Shown: positions 26,152 to 34,664 of the stretch, piece by piece
Numbering within the stretch: the stretch's first letter is position 1
Layout of the letters: each line of letters opens with the position of its first letter
Assembly: GCF_027627475.1 (NCBI RefSeq)
Contig: NZ_CP115484.1
Span: 805,501 to 869,500, forward strand
DNA: 64,000 nt
Direction: 5' to 3'
Source: Paenibacillus sp. SYP-B4298
GTDB lineage: Bacteria > Bacillota > Bacilli > Paenibacillales > Paenibacillaceae
Translations under genes and position numbers: made by a program
The notes under the pieces: generated by a model
What the model saw: only the letters and a program-made list of their open reading frames with translations
The model's database searches: none
What the model was told of the DNA's origin: nothing

Positions 26152-27972
26152 ATGAAAGTCGTGCTGTCTACGCTGAATGCCAAATATATTCACACCTCGC
26201 TAGCTCTGCGCTGTCTCAAGGCGTACAGCGCCCATCAATTCGATATTGATATTGCTGAATATACGATCAAGGACCCGCCAATGAATATTGTCTCCGACCT
26301 GTATGCCAGGCAGCCGGATGTCATCGGATTCTCCTGCTATATCTGGAATATTGAAGAGACGATTACGGTCATTAACATGCTGCGCAAAATCATGCCACAG
26401 CTACGCATTGTGCTCGGCGGTCCTGAGGTCAGCTACGATGTCGAGCACTGGCTGAACCGGATTCCCGAGGTGGACTTTATCGTCGTGGGCGAAGGCGAGG
26501 AGACCTTTCACCATCTGCTGACAGAGCTGTCGGATACGCAGAAATATCATCTTGTGTTTGGCCTTGCCTACCGCAAGGAGAAGAATGGTGTGCTGGAGCC
26601 GATCGTGAATCCGCCGCGGCCCAAGCTGAATCTGGCTGAGCTGCCCTCGCCGCATCGCTTCGCGGAGGATCTGCCTCATCTGGCGAACCGGGTGGTCTAT
26701 TTCGAGACAAGCCGTGGCTGTCCATTCAGTTGCCAGTTCTGCTTGTCCAGTATTGAGGTGGGGGTCCGTTATTTCGACATCGAGCGCACGAAGTCGGACA
26801 TACTCTATCTGATCGAGTCGGGAGCGAAGCTGATCAAGTTTGTAGACAGAACCTTCAATATTAAACGTGACTATGCACTGGAGATGTTCCGTTTTCTAAT
26901 AGAGAATCATAATGGATGCGTCTTCCAATTTGAGATTACGGCGGATATTATGAGACCGGAGGTGCTGGACTATCTGGCCGAGCATGCGCCGCCAGGCGTC
27001 TTCCGTTTCGAGATCGGGGTGCAGTCCACCAATGACATCACGAATGAAGCGGTGCAGCGTCGTCAGAATTTTGCCAAGCTGACACGTACCGTGACGAAGG
27101 TGAAGGAGAGCGGCAAGATCGATCAGCATCTGGATCTCATTGCCGGCCTGCCGCATGAGGATTATGCGACGTTCAGCAAGACGTTCAATGATGTGTTCGC
27201 ACTGCGCCCGGAGGAGCTGCAGCTCGGCTTCCTGAAGATGCTGCGCGGTACTGGCCTGCGCATCCAGGCGAAGAAATATGGCTATGTCTATATGGATCGT
27301 GCTCCTTATGAGATATTGGGCAATGATCTGATGCCGTTCCACGATATTGTGCGGATCAAGCGGGTCGAGGACGTGCTGGAGAAGTATTGGAATGCGCATC
27401 GCATGGATCATACGCTGCTCTATCTGATCGAGCGGGTATTCGATTCGCCGTTTGATTTCTTCCAGCGCTTCGGAGATTATTGGGAGGAACGGGGCTGGCA
27501 GAAGATCGGCCATCAGTTGGATGATCTGTTCACTCGGCTGGCTGCCTTCCTTAATGATACTGTCGCCCGGCAAGCGGAGATTCGCGAACGTCTCGATCTG
27601 GGAGTTGTGCTGGGCTTGATGAAGTATGATTATTTCCTGCAGCACAACTACAAGCCGCGTAAGATATGGTGGGAGTTCATGCTCGCCAAGGAGGAGTGGA
27701 GCAACTGGATGAAACGGCTGGCGCGGGAGCCAGAGCAGGTGTCCGCGTCATTCGCAGCGCTCGCGCTGTCGGAGAAGGAGCTGCACAAGCACACGGTGCT
27801 GGAGAAGCTGCCGTTCGACCTGGGTCAATATCTGCAGGAGGGGACGCTGAGTACAGAGCGGGATACGCTGCTGGTGATGATCTACCGTCCCGACCTCAAG
27901 ACAGCCGGCCCGGCGAATCAGACCTTCATGATGGCGATTCCGCGCATCCAGCCATCGGCTTCGCCGCACTGA
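26152..27972 (+). CDS. B12-binding-domain radical SAM protein with DUF4080
   Basis: A 606-residue radical SAM enzyme. The N-terminal Rossmann-like cobalamin-binding-type domain (about 1-130) lacks an obvious DxHxxG motif, so cobalamin may be bound base-off or not at all. The radical SAM barrel (about 175-400) has the cluster motif C-PFS-C-QF-C, GVFRFEIGVQSTN and DLIAGLPHE. The C-terminal region (about 430-590) fits DUF4080. GAAGGAG lies 11 nt before ATG 26152; the frame upstream is open but unsupported. Family members of this type are widespread in Bacillota with unknown substrates. It is monocistronic and ends at a very strong terminator. Confidence 0.85.
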   Translation: MKVVLSTLNAKYIHTSLALRCLKAYSAHQFDIDIAEYTIKDPPMNIVSDLYARQPDVIGFSCYIWNIEETITVINMLRKIMPQLRIVLGGPEVSYDVEHWLNRIPEVDFIVVGEGEETFHHLLTELSDTQKYHLVFGLAYRKEKNGVLEPIVNPPRPKLNLAELPSPHRFAEDLPHLANRVVYFETSRGCPFSCQFCLSSIEVGVRYFDIERTKSDILYLIESGAKLIKFVDRTFNIKRDYALEMFRFLIENHNGCVFQFEITADIMRPEVLDYLAEHAPPGVFRFEIGVQSTNDITNEAVQRRQNFAKLTRTVTKVKESGKIDQHLDLIAGLPHEDYATFSKTFNDVFALRPEELQLGFLKMLRGTGLRIQAKKYGYVYMDRAPYEILGNDLMPFHDIVRIKRVEDVLEKYWNAHRMDHTLLYLIERVFDSPFDFFQRFGDYWEERGWQKIGHQLDDLFTRLAAFLNDTVARQAEIRERLDLGVVLGLMKYDYFLQHNYKPRKIWWEFMLAKEEWSNWMKRLAREPEQVSASFAALALSEKELHKHTVLEKLPFDLGQYLQEGTLSTERDTLLVMIYRPDLKTAGPANQTFMMAIPRIQPSASPH

Positions 27973-28021
27973 ATGCTGTTGAGTGTGGACTGCTGGGGTT
28001 GACCAATAAGCACCTAAAACA

Positions 28022-28065
28022 AAAAAGTTGGGCTGGAAAACACCATGTTTTCCACCCAACTTTTT
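28022..28065. terminator. Very strong bidirectional terminator
   Basis: AAAAAGTTGGG-C-TGGAAAACA (28022-28042) pairs with TGTTTTCCACCCAACTTTTT (28046-28065) with a single bulged C and a 3-nt loop, A-run and T-run on either side. The rest of 27973-28278 shows no gene. Confidence 0.92.
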
Positions 28066-28278
28066 ATATGCATGTTTATGCAGGAAGGTAGTGAGGCGGA
28101 TGCCTGCTACTTTACATCGAACTCCTCATACCATCAGTCAGAGCCGTATTTCAGCTCGTTTATTTCTAAGATCGGTTGCCCTGATTCTCTCCCCCTTTTT
28201 TACCTAATGTTTAATTCGCTGCAACTAATTTCTATGGAAAACCGTCTATATATTGGATAAATAATATTAAGGAATGGA

Positions 28279-29493
28279 GTGAATGGTTTGAAAATCAATG
28301 CACTAACAGGGAAGCTGGCGAAATTTCAGCGGTCAGTTCTATTGGTCGCAGGACTATCTCTAGCGTTGTCTGTACCCGCACTGGCTGCGCCAGAGTCGGT
28401 CGTAAAGCCTACCGTTACTGCAGACGGTAGTCACAGTGTTCTTCATGCATCGGATGGATCGGTCTGGCAATGGGGAGACAATGGGGATGTCATTAAAGGT
28501 AAGATTACTCTCGAAGATAATACTCCGAAGCTTATGCCACATATAAAGGATGTAGCTGAAATTCAATCGTACCGGAATAAACAAATCTTTTTAAAAAAGG
28601 ATGGGACAGTTTGGGAGTCTGAGAAGACCTTTGAGGTAATCTCCAAAATCATACATGAAACCGTTTCTGTGTTTACTGAACCGAAACAGATCGAAGGTCT
28701 GAATAATATTGTGAAGATATCGGTCGGAGATGTTTTCTCCGCTATCGATAAAGACGGTTCTGTGTGGGTATGGCATCCCTTGGTATACTATAATGGGCTA
28801 CATAAGCTTGAGAATATAACGGACGCGAAAGATATTTCATGGAACGGCGATGCCTCTGTCCTTATTTTAAAGGAGGATGGGACAGTGTGGGTGTGGACTG
28901 CGTATGAAGAAGAGAAGACATTTGTCCAAGCGGATAAGCAGTATAATGAGTATTTTGAAATAAACAATACCTATGTGATTCGCAATATTCATGTTAACAC
29001 CAATTATGTCGCCCATAAGGTGGAGGGTTTGACCAATATCGTGGCCTTATCAAAGGGGACTGGGCGGCAAAATTTCGCGATTGAAAAGGACGGGTCTGTA
29101 TGGGGATGGGGAGAGAACAACAAAGGTAAGCTGGGACTGCCCGATGATACCAAAATCGTAGATAAACCCGTGAAAATTAAGCGTTTATCGGAGGTTTCTT
29201 CCATTGTTACATCCGGCCTGAGTACGCTCGTTCTAAAGAAGGATGGGTCTCTCTGGGTCTTGGGATACAACATAGGCGACTATAAAAATTTTTCTGAGTT
29301 TGAGAATGGGCATCTATTAAGACGTATTGGCGGACTGGGGAAGGTGAACTCGGTAGCCATGGGAGATAACCATGCCGTGGCCATTACGGAAGACGGTAAG
29401 CTATGGGCGTGGGGGAAAAATAACGTCGGACAGCTAGGTGATGCGAGCTTTAAGGACAGCTTGACTCCAATCCTTGTTAAACAACTCCAATAG
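28279..29493 (+). CDS. Secreted RCC1-repeat beta-propeller protein
   Basis: A 404-residue exported protein: signal peptide (about 1-36, ending ALAAPES), then six to seven RCC1-type repeats, each with a [KED]DG[ST][VL]W[VGA]W core (DGSVWQWGDN, DGSVWVWHP, DGTVWVWT, DGSVWGWGENNKGKLG, DGSLWVLGYN, DGKLWAWGKNNVGQLGD). These should form a seven-blade propeller for protein or glycan binding; no catalytic motif is seen. Start is GTG 28279 or TTG 28288 (GGAG 8 nt before the latter). Base composition is clearly lower in GC than neighbouring housekeeping genes, suggesting acquisition. Function unknown. Confidence 0.82.
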   Translation: MNGLKINALTGKLAKFQRSVLLVAGLSLALSVPALAAPESVVKPTVTADGSHSVLHASDGSVWQWGDNGDVIKGKITLEDNTPKLMPHIKDVAEIQSYRNKQIFLKKDGTVWESEKTFEVISKIIHETVSVFTEPKQIEGLNNIVKISVGDVFSAIDKDGSVWVWHPLVYYNGLHKLENITDAKDISWNGDASVLILKEDGTVWVWTAYEEEKTFVQADKQYNEYFEINNTYVIRNIHVNTNYVAHKVEGLTNIVALSKGTGRQNFAIEKDGSVWGWGENNKGKLGLPDDTKIVDKPVKIKRLSEVSSIVTSGLSTLVLKKDGSLWVLGYNIGDYKNFSEFENGHLLRRIGGLGKVNSVAMGDNHAVAITEDGKLWAWGKNNVGQLGDASFKDSLTPILVKQLQ

Positions 29494-29526
29494 AAGGGAT
29501 AGCTCCCGTCTATAACCTTAAGTTTC

Positions 29527-29749
29527 AGGGGCTGTCCGGAAGTCCGTGAAATGAATACATATTCAGCAGTAAGGACCGAACGGAAAAGATTGTCTTGAGG
29601 GCGAGTTTTTTGTCCGCTTTTTGCCTTAGAATCCAGATCATCAAAAGCGGACAAAACCCGTCTGATGCGTCCAAGACAACCTTCTTCTGGAGGGACTGTA
29701 TTTTGCTGAATCGTGCCCTTCATTTCATTTGATTTTTCGAACAGCCCCT
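29527..29749. mobile_element. MITE-like long inverted repeat (about 223 bp)
   Basis: Ends in AGGGGCTGT (29527-29535) and ACAGCCCCT (29741-29749). Nested, collinear matches confirm a long imperfect palindrome: GAAATGAA 29548 / TTCATTTC 29719; ATTCAGCA 29561 / TGCTGAAT 29704; TTGTCTTG 29590 / CAAGACAA 29672; TTTTGTCCGCTTTT 29608 / AAAAGCGGACAAAA 29643. No coding capacity. No clear target duplication is visible. Not related in sequence to the IS4-family element 0.8 kb away. Confidence 0.8.
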
Positions 29750-29762
29750 TTACATATAATCT

Positions 29763-30512
29763 CTATAACTTAGCAGTGATTATAAAGCGTTCCGAATTTG
29801 TCCTAATACCCTTCTCGCTTTGATTCTCCTTAATAAACTGTTGGAGTATTTGAAAATCAACCTCAGTCTGTCCGAAGTTGGGAATTATCGGGGTGTGTTT
29901 TAATAAAAAAATAAGGTCTTCAGCCGTTTGGTAATATTCAATAACATTAAATTCAAATGCCTGAATGTCGCTAAAGCCCGCTTCGCTTAATTTAGTAACA
30001 TATTGATGCTTTAATGTACCTGCCTTTGTACCCAATGCCTGTCCTCTTCCAAATGCTTCTTTAATATTTGATTTGTCGTTTTCGCTTACTTGCTGAGTTA
30101 GGAACGTACCGCCCTTAACTAAAACCCTTGCGACTTCTTTAGCGAAAAATTCCGAATGTCTACACGAGACTACATTAAAAAAGTCGGCAGGAAAATCCAA
30201 TAGTTCAGCTTCCATCTTGAGGAAACGTACATTAGGTATGCCTGACTTAACGGAATTTGTAATTGCGGTTTCAATCATTCCAGCAGATTGGTCAATTCCA
30301 ACTAAAAGTAGTGCAGATTCAGCTATTGATAATATCGCTTCCCCGCCACCGGTACCAATGTCAAGAATAATATCCGATTTCTTGCAGGTCTTCGTTACCT
30401 CACGATACAAATCCCATCTCGTTCCTTCAGCAACGCATTTGACATTGCTAAAATTCCAACCGTTTATTTTGCCGACTCTATCATAAAATTCTTTGTATTC
30501 CAATGGATTCAT
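29763..30512 (-). CDS. Class I SAM-dependent methyltransferase
   Basis: A 249-residue protein with a Rossmann-type methyltransferase fold: motif I DIILDIGTGGGEA (about residues 49-61), the acidic post-I residue in GIDQSAGMIE, and the FFNVVSCRHSEFF region. Substrate unknown; the N-terminal RVGKINGWNFSNVKC segment resembles small-molecule/antibiotic-type methyltransferases of Bacillota. Markedly AT-rich relative to the window, as is the surrounding block, which supports horizontal acquisition. The 3' end abuts the MITE-like inverted repeat. Upstream lies the intact insertion sequence, which may have separated it from its original promoter context. CCACCTT (GGTGG-type RBS on the minus strand) lies just upstream of the start. 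Confidence 0.85.
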   Translation of the reverse strand: MNPLEYKEFYDRVGKINGWNFSNVKCVAEGTRWDLYREVTKTCKKSDIILDIGTGGGEAILSIAESALLLVGIDQSAGMIETAITNSVKSGIPNVRFLKMEAELLDFPADFFNVVSCRHSEFFAKEVARVLVKGGTFLTQQVSENDKSNIKEAFGRGQALGTKAGTLKHQYVTKLSEAGFSDIQAFEFNVIEYYQTAEDLIFLLKHTPIIPNFGQTEVDFQILQQFIKENQSEKGIRTNSERFIITAKL

Positions 30513-30582
30513 TTTTTATTCCACCTTCCGTTGAGGATAAAATATCAACTAATATCATTCAATGTATTAGCTTTCAATTATA

Positions 30583-30591
30583 GTTCGAATC
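30583..30591 (+). repeat. Left 9-bp target-site duplication of the IS4-family element
   Basis: AGTTCGAAT directly before the left inverted repeat; identical to 32041-32049. Confidence 0.92.
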
Positions 30592-32040
30592 ACTAGCGTT
30601 GCATAAACCTTGTGAATGCTTTATGTCTGAAAATTCAGAAACGCCCTTATAAATTAAAAATCCAAAAAGGCAATAGCTCCTTAAAAGTAGCCTGTCTCAT
30701 TTGGATGAATTATGCAAATATGTATGATTAGATAAGATCAGCGGAGTGATTCATCGTAACAATCATTATTTCTCTTCGTCGCCTTCCCTTGGATAAACGA
30801 CTCGGTTTTTGTTTCATTCGGCTCAACCACTGAGCGTAGGACTGCCATAATAATTTTGTTAGCCATCGGGTTAACTGCAGTAGACTGTGATTAACTTTCG
30901 TCTCCAGTTTGACAAGCAGTAGCAAACAAAAGGCGATAAGGGCGATCCAAACCTGATTATGAACCGCACGGTCACTTTGACCATGGAAATGCTTGATCCT
31001 CAAATGCTGCTTCATCCACTTGAAGAACGTTTCAATGGCCCAACGACTACGGTACATGTCGCTGATTTCGTCACAGGTCAGATCCAACCGATTGGTAACC
31101 AAAAATAACAGATTGCCCTGAGAATCTTGCGTTTGAACCACCCGAAGCAAATGCTTCATTTTCTTTTGTGGAGAGCCAACTCGCACGATGACATCCTCAC
31201 TGACATAGCTTTCTTGCGGAACCTCAAGAAACTCAATAGGTTCAATGCACGCATTATTCTTCAGCCTTGTGACGAATGAGATGTTATTCTCGCCATAGCG
31301 GTCGAATGCCGAATAGTCCATGTAACCTCGGTCAAACACATACGTGAATCCGGGTTCATCCGTAAGCTCATCGAGCTGTGTACGGTCGTTTTTCTTTGCA
31401 TTCGTAATGGTCGCCTTCTCTGGCATGACATCTTGATCGCCGACAAATGCTAGTCGCATATGGAGTTTGATGCCTGCTTTAGTCTTGCGGAATGTTGCCC
31501 ATTTGTACTTTTGTAAACACAGGGCTACGGTGGTCGAGTCGATAATCTTTATTTTGTTACGTGCAGCTGGTGTAGGACAGGTCGTGAGAATCCGTTTGAC
31601 GAGACGCTCAAACAACTGTTGAAGCAATTCCGGATCCACCTGATTATGTTTCCGACTAAGTTGAGCTGCGGAAATGGACTTCAGCCCAAGTTCACGTTGA
31701 AATGCCTTGCAGAGTACATCATCGGCAATGTGCCTTAGTCCTTCTCTGCCTTGCAGTTGTGCATGCAGGAACAGTTTCAAGTAGGCTGCAGTCGTTAGCT
31801 TCTTCACATACTTATCTTGCTGGGTTTCTGTAACCCATTCTGTGAATGTTCTCGTACATATTGGTGCTAACCATTTACCAAACGAAGAAATTAGGGTATG
31901 CTTGTCCATGTGATGATCCTTTTCAGTGGATTATGGACAGGGCTACCTTCCATAATCTATTGTAAAGGATTTTTTTATGTACAATTTTAGATAAGACAGA
32001 AAGTTATGAAGATTCAGAGAACATTAATGCAACGCTAGTG
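30592..32040 (-). mobile_element. Complete IS4-family insertion sequence, 1449 bp
   Basis: Terminal inverted repeats CACTAGCGTTGCATAAA (30592) and the complement of the right end (CACTAGCGTTGCATTAA, ending 32040) match at 16 of 17 positions. The element is flanked by a perfect 9-bp direct repeat AGTTCGAAT, has one intact transposase gene on the minus strand, and no passenger genes. Perfect target duplication and an intact frame indicate recent insertion. Confidence 0.95.
30728..31909 (-). CDS. IS4-family DDE transposase
   Basis: A 393-residue transposase with an N-terminal DUF4372-like domain (KLFLHAQLQGREGLRHIAD) and an RNase H-like DDE domain with a beta-strand insertion. Catalytic residues are visible: the first Asp in IIDSTTVAL, the second in YVFDRGYMD, and the Glu in the IS4 signature Y-RS-R-WAI-E-TFFKWM-K, which fits the Y(2)R(3)E(6)K pattern exactly. 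It is a full-length, uninterrupted frame, so the element may be active. It sits inside matched terminal repeats at 30592 and 32040. Confidence 0.95.
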   Translation of the reverse strand: MDKHTLISSFGKWLAPICTRTFTEWVTETQQDKYVKKLTTAAYLKLFLHAQLQGREGLRHIADDVLCKAFQRELGLKSISAAQLSRKHNQVDPELLQQLFERLVKRILTTCPTPAARNKIKIIDSTTVALCLQKYKWATFRKTKAGIKLHMRLAFVGDQDVMPEKATITNAKKNDRTQLDELTDEPGFTYVFDRGYMDYSAFDRYGENNISFVTRLKNNACIEPIEFLEVPQESYVSEDVIVRVGSPQKKMKHLLRVVQTQDSQGNLLFLVTNRLDLTCDEISDMYRSRWAIETFFKWMKQHLRIKHFHGQSDRAVHNQVWIALIAFCLLLLVKLETKVNHSLLQLTRWLTKLLWQSYAQWLSRMKQKPSRLSKGRRRREIMIVTMNHSADLI

Positions 32041-32049
32041 AGTTCGAAT
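32041..32049 (+). repeat. Right 9-bp target-site duplication of the IS4-family element
   Basis: AGTTCGAAT immediately after the right inverted repeat; identical to 30583-30591. The rest of the gap to 32234 contains a TTGACA at about 32109 but no well-spaced -10. Confidence 0.92.
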
Positions 32050-32234
32050 AGAGTTTATCAATCAAGAAGTAAAATACATAACGAGTATGTTTTTGCATGT
32101 GTTAACATTGACAAACAATAGAAAGCCAAGTAGACATAAAGTATAATGAAGGTAACGCCAACACATCTTATAGTGAAGAGGTGGCGTCACTATGAGATGT
32201 GCAGTATATCCGTATTACTTACGAGGAGTGCTAA

Positions 32235-32612
32235 ATGATGATCAACAGATTGGGTCAAGTGATGCTGTACGTGAATAACCAAGAAGCATGCAGAGACTTC
32301 TGGACGGAGAAGCTCGGCTTCGAGGTCATCTCGGATCAGACCAGCGGTCCGATGAGATGGATTGAGGTAGCCCCTAAGGGTGCGGCAACAAGCCTTGTTC
32401 TTCATCATAAGGAGCTCATTGCCAAGATGAACCCCGAGATGAACCTTGGAACTCCGTCGATCATGTATTACACAGATCAGTTTGATGCATTATACAGTGA
32501 CCTCCAGAACAAAAACGTCAAGGTGGGAGACATTGTGGAGCTTCCAACGGGTAGAGTGTTCAACTTTGCGGACGTTGAAGACAACTACTTCGCCGTATCA
32601 GAAAAGAAGTAA
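32235..32612 (+). CDS. VOC-family (glyoxalase/bleomycin-resistance fold) protein
   Basis: A 125-residue protein with two betaalphabetabetabeta modules: VMLYVNNQEACRDFWTEKLGFEV at the start and PSIMYYTDQFDALYSDLQ in the second half, ending DVEDNYFAV. The family includes glyoxalase I-like enzymes, dioxygenases and resistance proteins; the metal-ligand pattern is not clear enough to name a reaction. Start is ATG 32235 or the adjacent ATG 32238, with GAGGAG 8 nt upstream. It ends at a strong terminator and lies upstream of an ArsR-type regulator in the accessory block. Confidence 0.85.
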   Translation: MMINRLGQVMLYVNNQEACRDFWTEKLGFEVISDQTSGPMRWIEVAPKGAATSLVLHHKELIAKMNPEMNLGTPSIMYYTDQFDALYSDLQNKNVKVGDIVELPTGRVFNFADVEDNYFAVSEKK

Positions 32613-32662
32613 TATAACGGCATAAGCAATCTGTATCTCATTGCGTTGCATTGGTAGGACAT

Positions 32663-32690
32663 GAAGAGGGGTGGAGAACCCCTCTTTTTT
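32663..32690 (+). terminator. Rho-independent terminator
   Basis: AAGAGGGG pairs with CCCCTCTT around TGGAGAA, followed by TTTT. Confidence 0.9.
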
Positions 32691-32835
32691 CATGCCATTT
32701 TCGCTGCCATCGTGATGGCTGCCCCAAAATAGTGTAGCAGAGCATCAACTTTACAATTAATCCCTATTGTAGTATCATGTGATTTAATGATCATCAAATT
32801 AGATATACGTCAAATTAGTTAAGAAGGTGAAACGA

Positions 32836-33441
32836 ATGCAATTAGATAAGGTGGTTAGCTATCATAAGGCTCTGGCAGATCCTACACGAATCAAAATATT
32901 AATTCTGCTTGCTGATGGAGAACTGAATGGCCAGGTTTTGGCGGAAAGGTTAGGAGTCGCACCTGCAACAATTACTCATCATGCCACGAAACTGCGAAAA
33001 GCTAGTTTGATTAACGAGCGAAGGGACAAAAACACGATTTATTTTTCATTAAATCATTACTTTATCAAGAATAATGCCACTGCTACAGAACATTTGATTT
33101 ATCGAAGAGTTAGTGCCAAAGGGGGTATGAACATCATGCATGATGACTCTAAGCGAATGAAGGACTCCGTCATTAAAAACTTCTTCACATCCGAAGGGAG
33201 ATTGAAGAGTCTACCCGCTCAACTCAAGAAAAAACTTATTGTGTTGGAGCATCTCGTGTCCCAGTTGGAAAAGGGGCGGAAGTATAGTGAGATGGAAATC
33301 AATGATTTTATTAAACATTTCCATGATGACTACGCAACGGTGCGCAGGGAATTTATTATGCATCAATTCATGTACAGAGAAAACGAAGTTTACGAATTAA
33401 ATCCACAAGACATGTGGGCTAGGTGGGAGACTCTGTCGTGA
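32836..33441 (+). CDS. ArsR-type winged-helix regulator fused to DUF2087
   Basis: A 201-residue protein: an ArsR-like winged helix (about 1-90; YHKALADPTRIKILILLADG, LAERLGVAPATITHHATKLR) followed by a DUF2087 domain (about 125-195; LKSLPAQLKKKLIVLEHLVS, YSEMEINDFIKHFHDDYATV). No metal-binding Cys pair typical of ArsR/SmtB sensors is seen in helix 3. DUF2087 is common as the C-terminal partner of winged helices in Bacillota, with unknown ligand. ATG 32836 is chosen because AAGAAGGTGA lies 6 nt upstream; a GTG at 32827 overlaps that site. It ends just before a perfect 17-bp bidirectional terminator. Confidence 0.85.
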   Translation: MQLDKVVSYHKALADPTRIKILILLADGELNGQVLAERLGVAPATITHHATKLRKASLINERRDKNTIYFSLNHYFIKNNATATEHLIYRRVSAKGGMNIMHDDSKRMKDSVIKNFFTSEGRLKSLPAQLKKKLIVLEHLVSQLEKGRKYSEMEINDFIKHFHDDYATVRREFIMHQFMYRENEVYELNPQDMWARWETLS

Positions 33442-33468
33442 GGGATAGGGTGGGGGATATTGAAATAC

Positions 33469-33511
33469 AGCCCGTATACTTGTGCGTGAGATAAGCACAA
33501 GTATACGGGCT
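33469..33511. terminator. Bidirectional terminator with perfect 17-bp stem
   Basis: AGCCCGTATACTTGTGC (33469-33485) pairs perfectly with GCACAAGTATACGGGCT (33495-33511), 9-nt loop. It separates the accessory regulator from convergent manA. Confidence 0.9.
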
Positions 33512-33557
33512 TCATGTGGTGGTTACGTGAGGTGTTGGATACGTCCCTGTGCTGGCC

Positions 33558-34529
33558 TTACGGTAATTCGCTGCGCAGCACGGTGAGCTGTCCATCCAAC
33601 TCGTAGCTGCCAAGCGTTGCCGGGAGCAGGAAGCACTCGCCGGCCTTCACAGCCTGGCTCCCGCCATCCCAGCTCAGCGTGCCCTCGCCCTCAGCGATGA
33701 CGAGTATGACGAAGCTCTCCGGGGCAGTAGAGAGCGCCCATGGCCCGCTCACAATCCCTTTCTCTACGACAAAGTAAGGGGAACGCGCAATCTCCAGCCA
33801 TTGTCCGGCATCAAGATTGCCAGTCTCCATCCGGGTTGCGCCTGCTCCTTCATAAGCAATCACATTCAGCGAGTCCTCAATATGCAGCTCGCGAAGCTGC
33901 CCATCCAGTCCGGGCCGATTGTAATCGTACAAACGGTAGGTCGTATCGGAGTTCTGCTGAATCTCGGCTACGACAACGCCAGCGCACAGAGCATGAACGG
34001 TGCCAGCCGGAATGTAGAAGGCATCTCCAGCCTTGACGGGCACCTCCTGAAGACATTCCATGATTCGGCCTTCGTGAATCGCTGACTCCAGCGCTGCACG
34101 GTCCATATTCGGCTGCAGGCCGTAGATAATCTTCGCATCCGGTTTGGCGGCGAGAATATACCACATCTCGGTCTTGCCTAGCTCGCCAGCAGGCAGTCGC
34201 TCATAGCTGTCTGTCGGGTGGACTTGCACAGACAGATCGTCGTTGCAATCCAGCAGCTTGATCAGCAGTGGGAAGCGCCCGTTCTTCTCGGAAAATCCGC
34301 GACTGCCAAACCAGGCAGCGCCGTATGTCTCGCGAATCTGATCCAGCCCGAGGCCAGCCAGCTCGCCATTGATGACCTTGGTTGTTCCATTCGGATGGTC
34401 ACCGATCATCCAGCCTTCGCCAATCGCTCCGGGCGGAAGCTCCAGGCCGAATTGCTCCAGGGCGCGACCTCCCCATACACGTTCTTTCATCTCGGGCTTG
34501 AATTGCAATGGATAAGCTGCTACAGTCAT
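33558..34529 (-). CDS. manA: Mannose-6-phosphate isomerase, class I
   Basis: Zinc-dependent cupin enzyme interconverting mannose-6-phosphate and fructose-6-phosphate in the cytoplasm. The 323-residue short Bacillus-type form shows zinc-ligand motifs QVHPTD (His), KTEMWYIL (Glu) and GTVHALCAG (His), plus the catalytic-loop region EIQQNSDTTYRLYDYNRPG. AAGGAGAG precedes the ATG. It lies at the 3' end of a minus-strand series mnmL-mnmM-VOC-manA, but a 135-nt gap allows its own promoter. Together with the GH125/ABC locus 11 kb away, it would complete use of imported mannosides; that link is inference. Confidence 0.95.
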   Translation of the reverse strand: MTVAAYPLQFKPEMKERVWGGRALEQFGLELPPGAIGEGWMIGDHPNGTTKVINGELAGLGLDQIRETYGAAWFGSRGFSEKNGRFPLLIKLLDCNDDLSVQVHPTDSYERLPAGELGKTEMWYILAAKPDAKIIYGLQPNMDRAALESAIHEGRIMECLQEVPVKAGDAFYIPAGTVHALCAGVVVAEIQQNSDTTYRLYDYNRPGLDGQLRELHIEDSLNVIAYEGAGATRMETGNLDAGQWLEIARSPYFVVEKGIVSGPWALSTAPESFVILVIAEGEGTLSWDGGSQAVKAGECFLLPATLGSYELDGQLTVLRSELP

Positions 34530-34664
34530 TGGTTTCTCTCCTTAGTAGTTGTGTCTGTATATTCGTTGTTATTCGCCGTGCCGCGTCTTTGCGCGAGCAT
34601 GGCAGCTTGCCAAGCCTCTACGCTTGCGGGACAGTTGCAGCATGACTAGAGTAGCCTAGCTGTC

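Noticed and set aside
28045-28260. A 71-codon frame starting in the terminator at 28022-28065
   Set aside because: It begins inside the hairpin, has no ribosome-binding site and low-complexity content.
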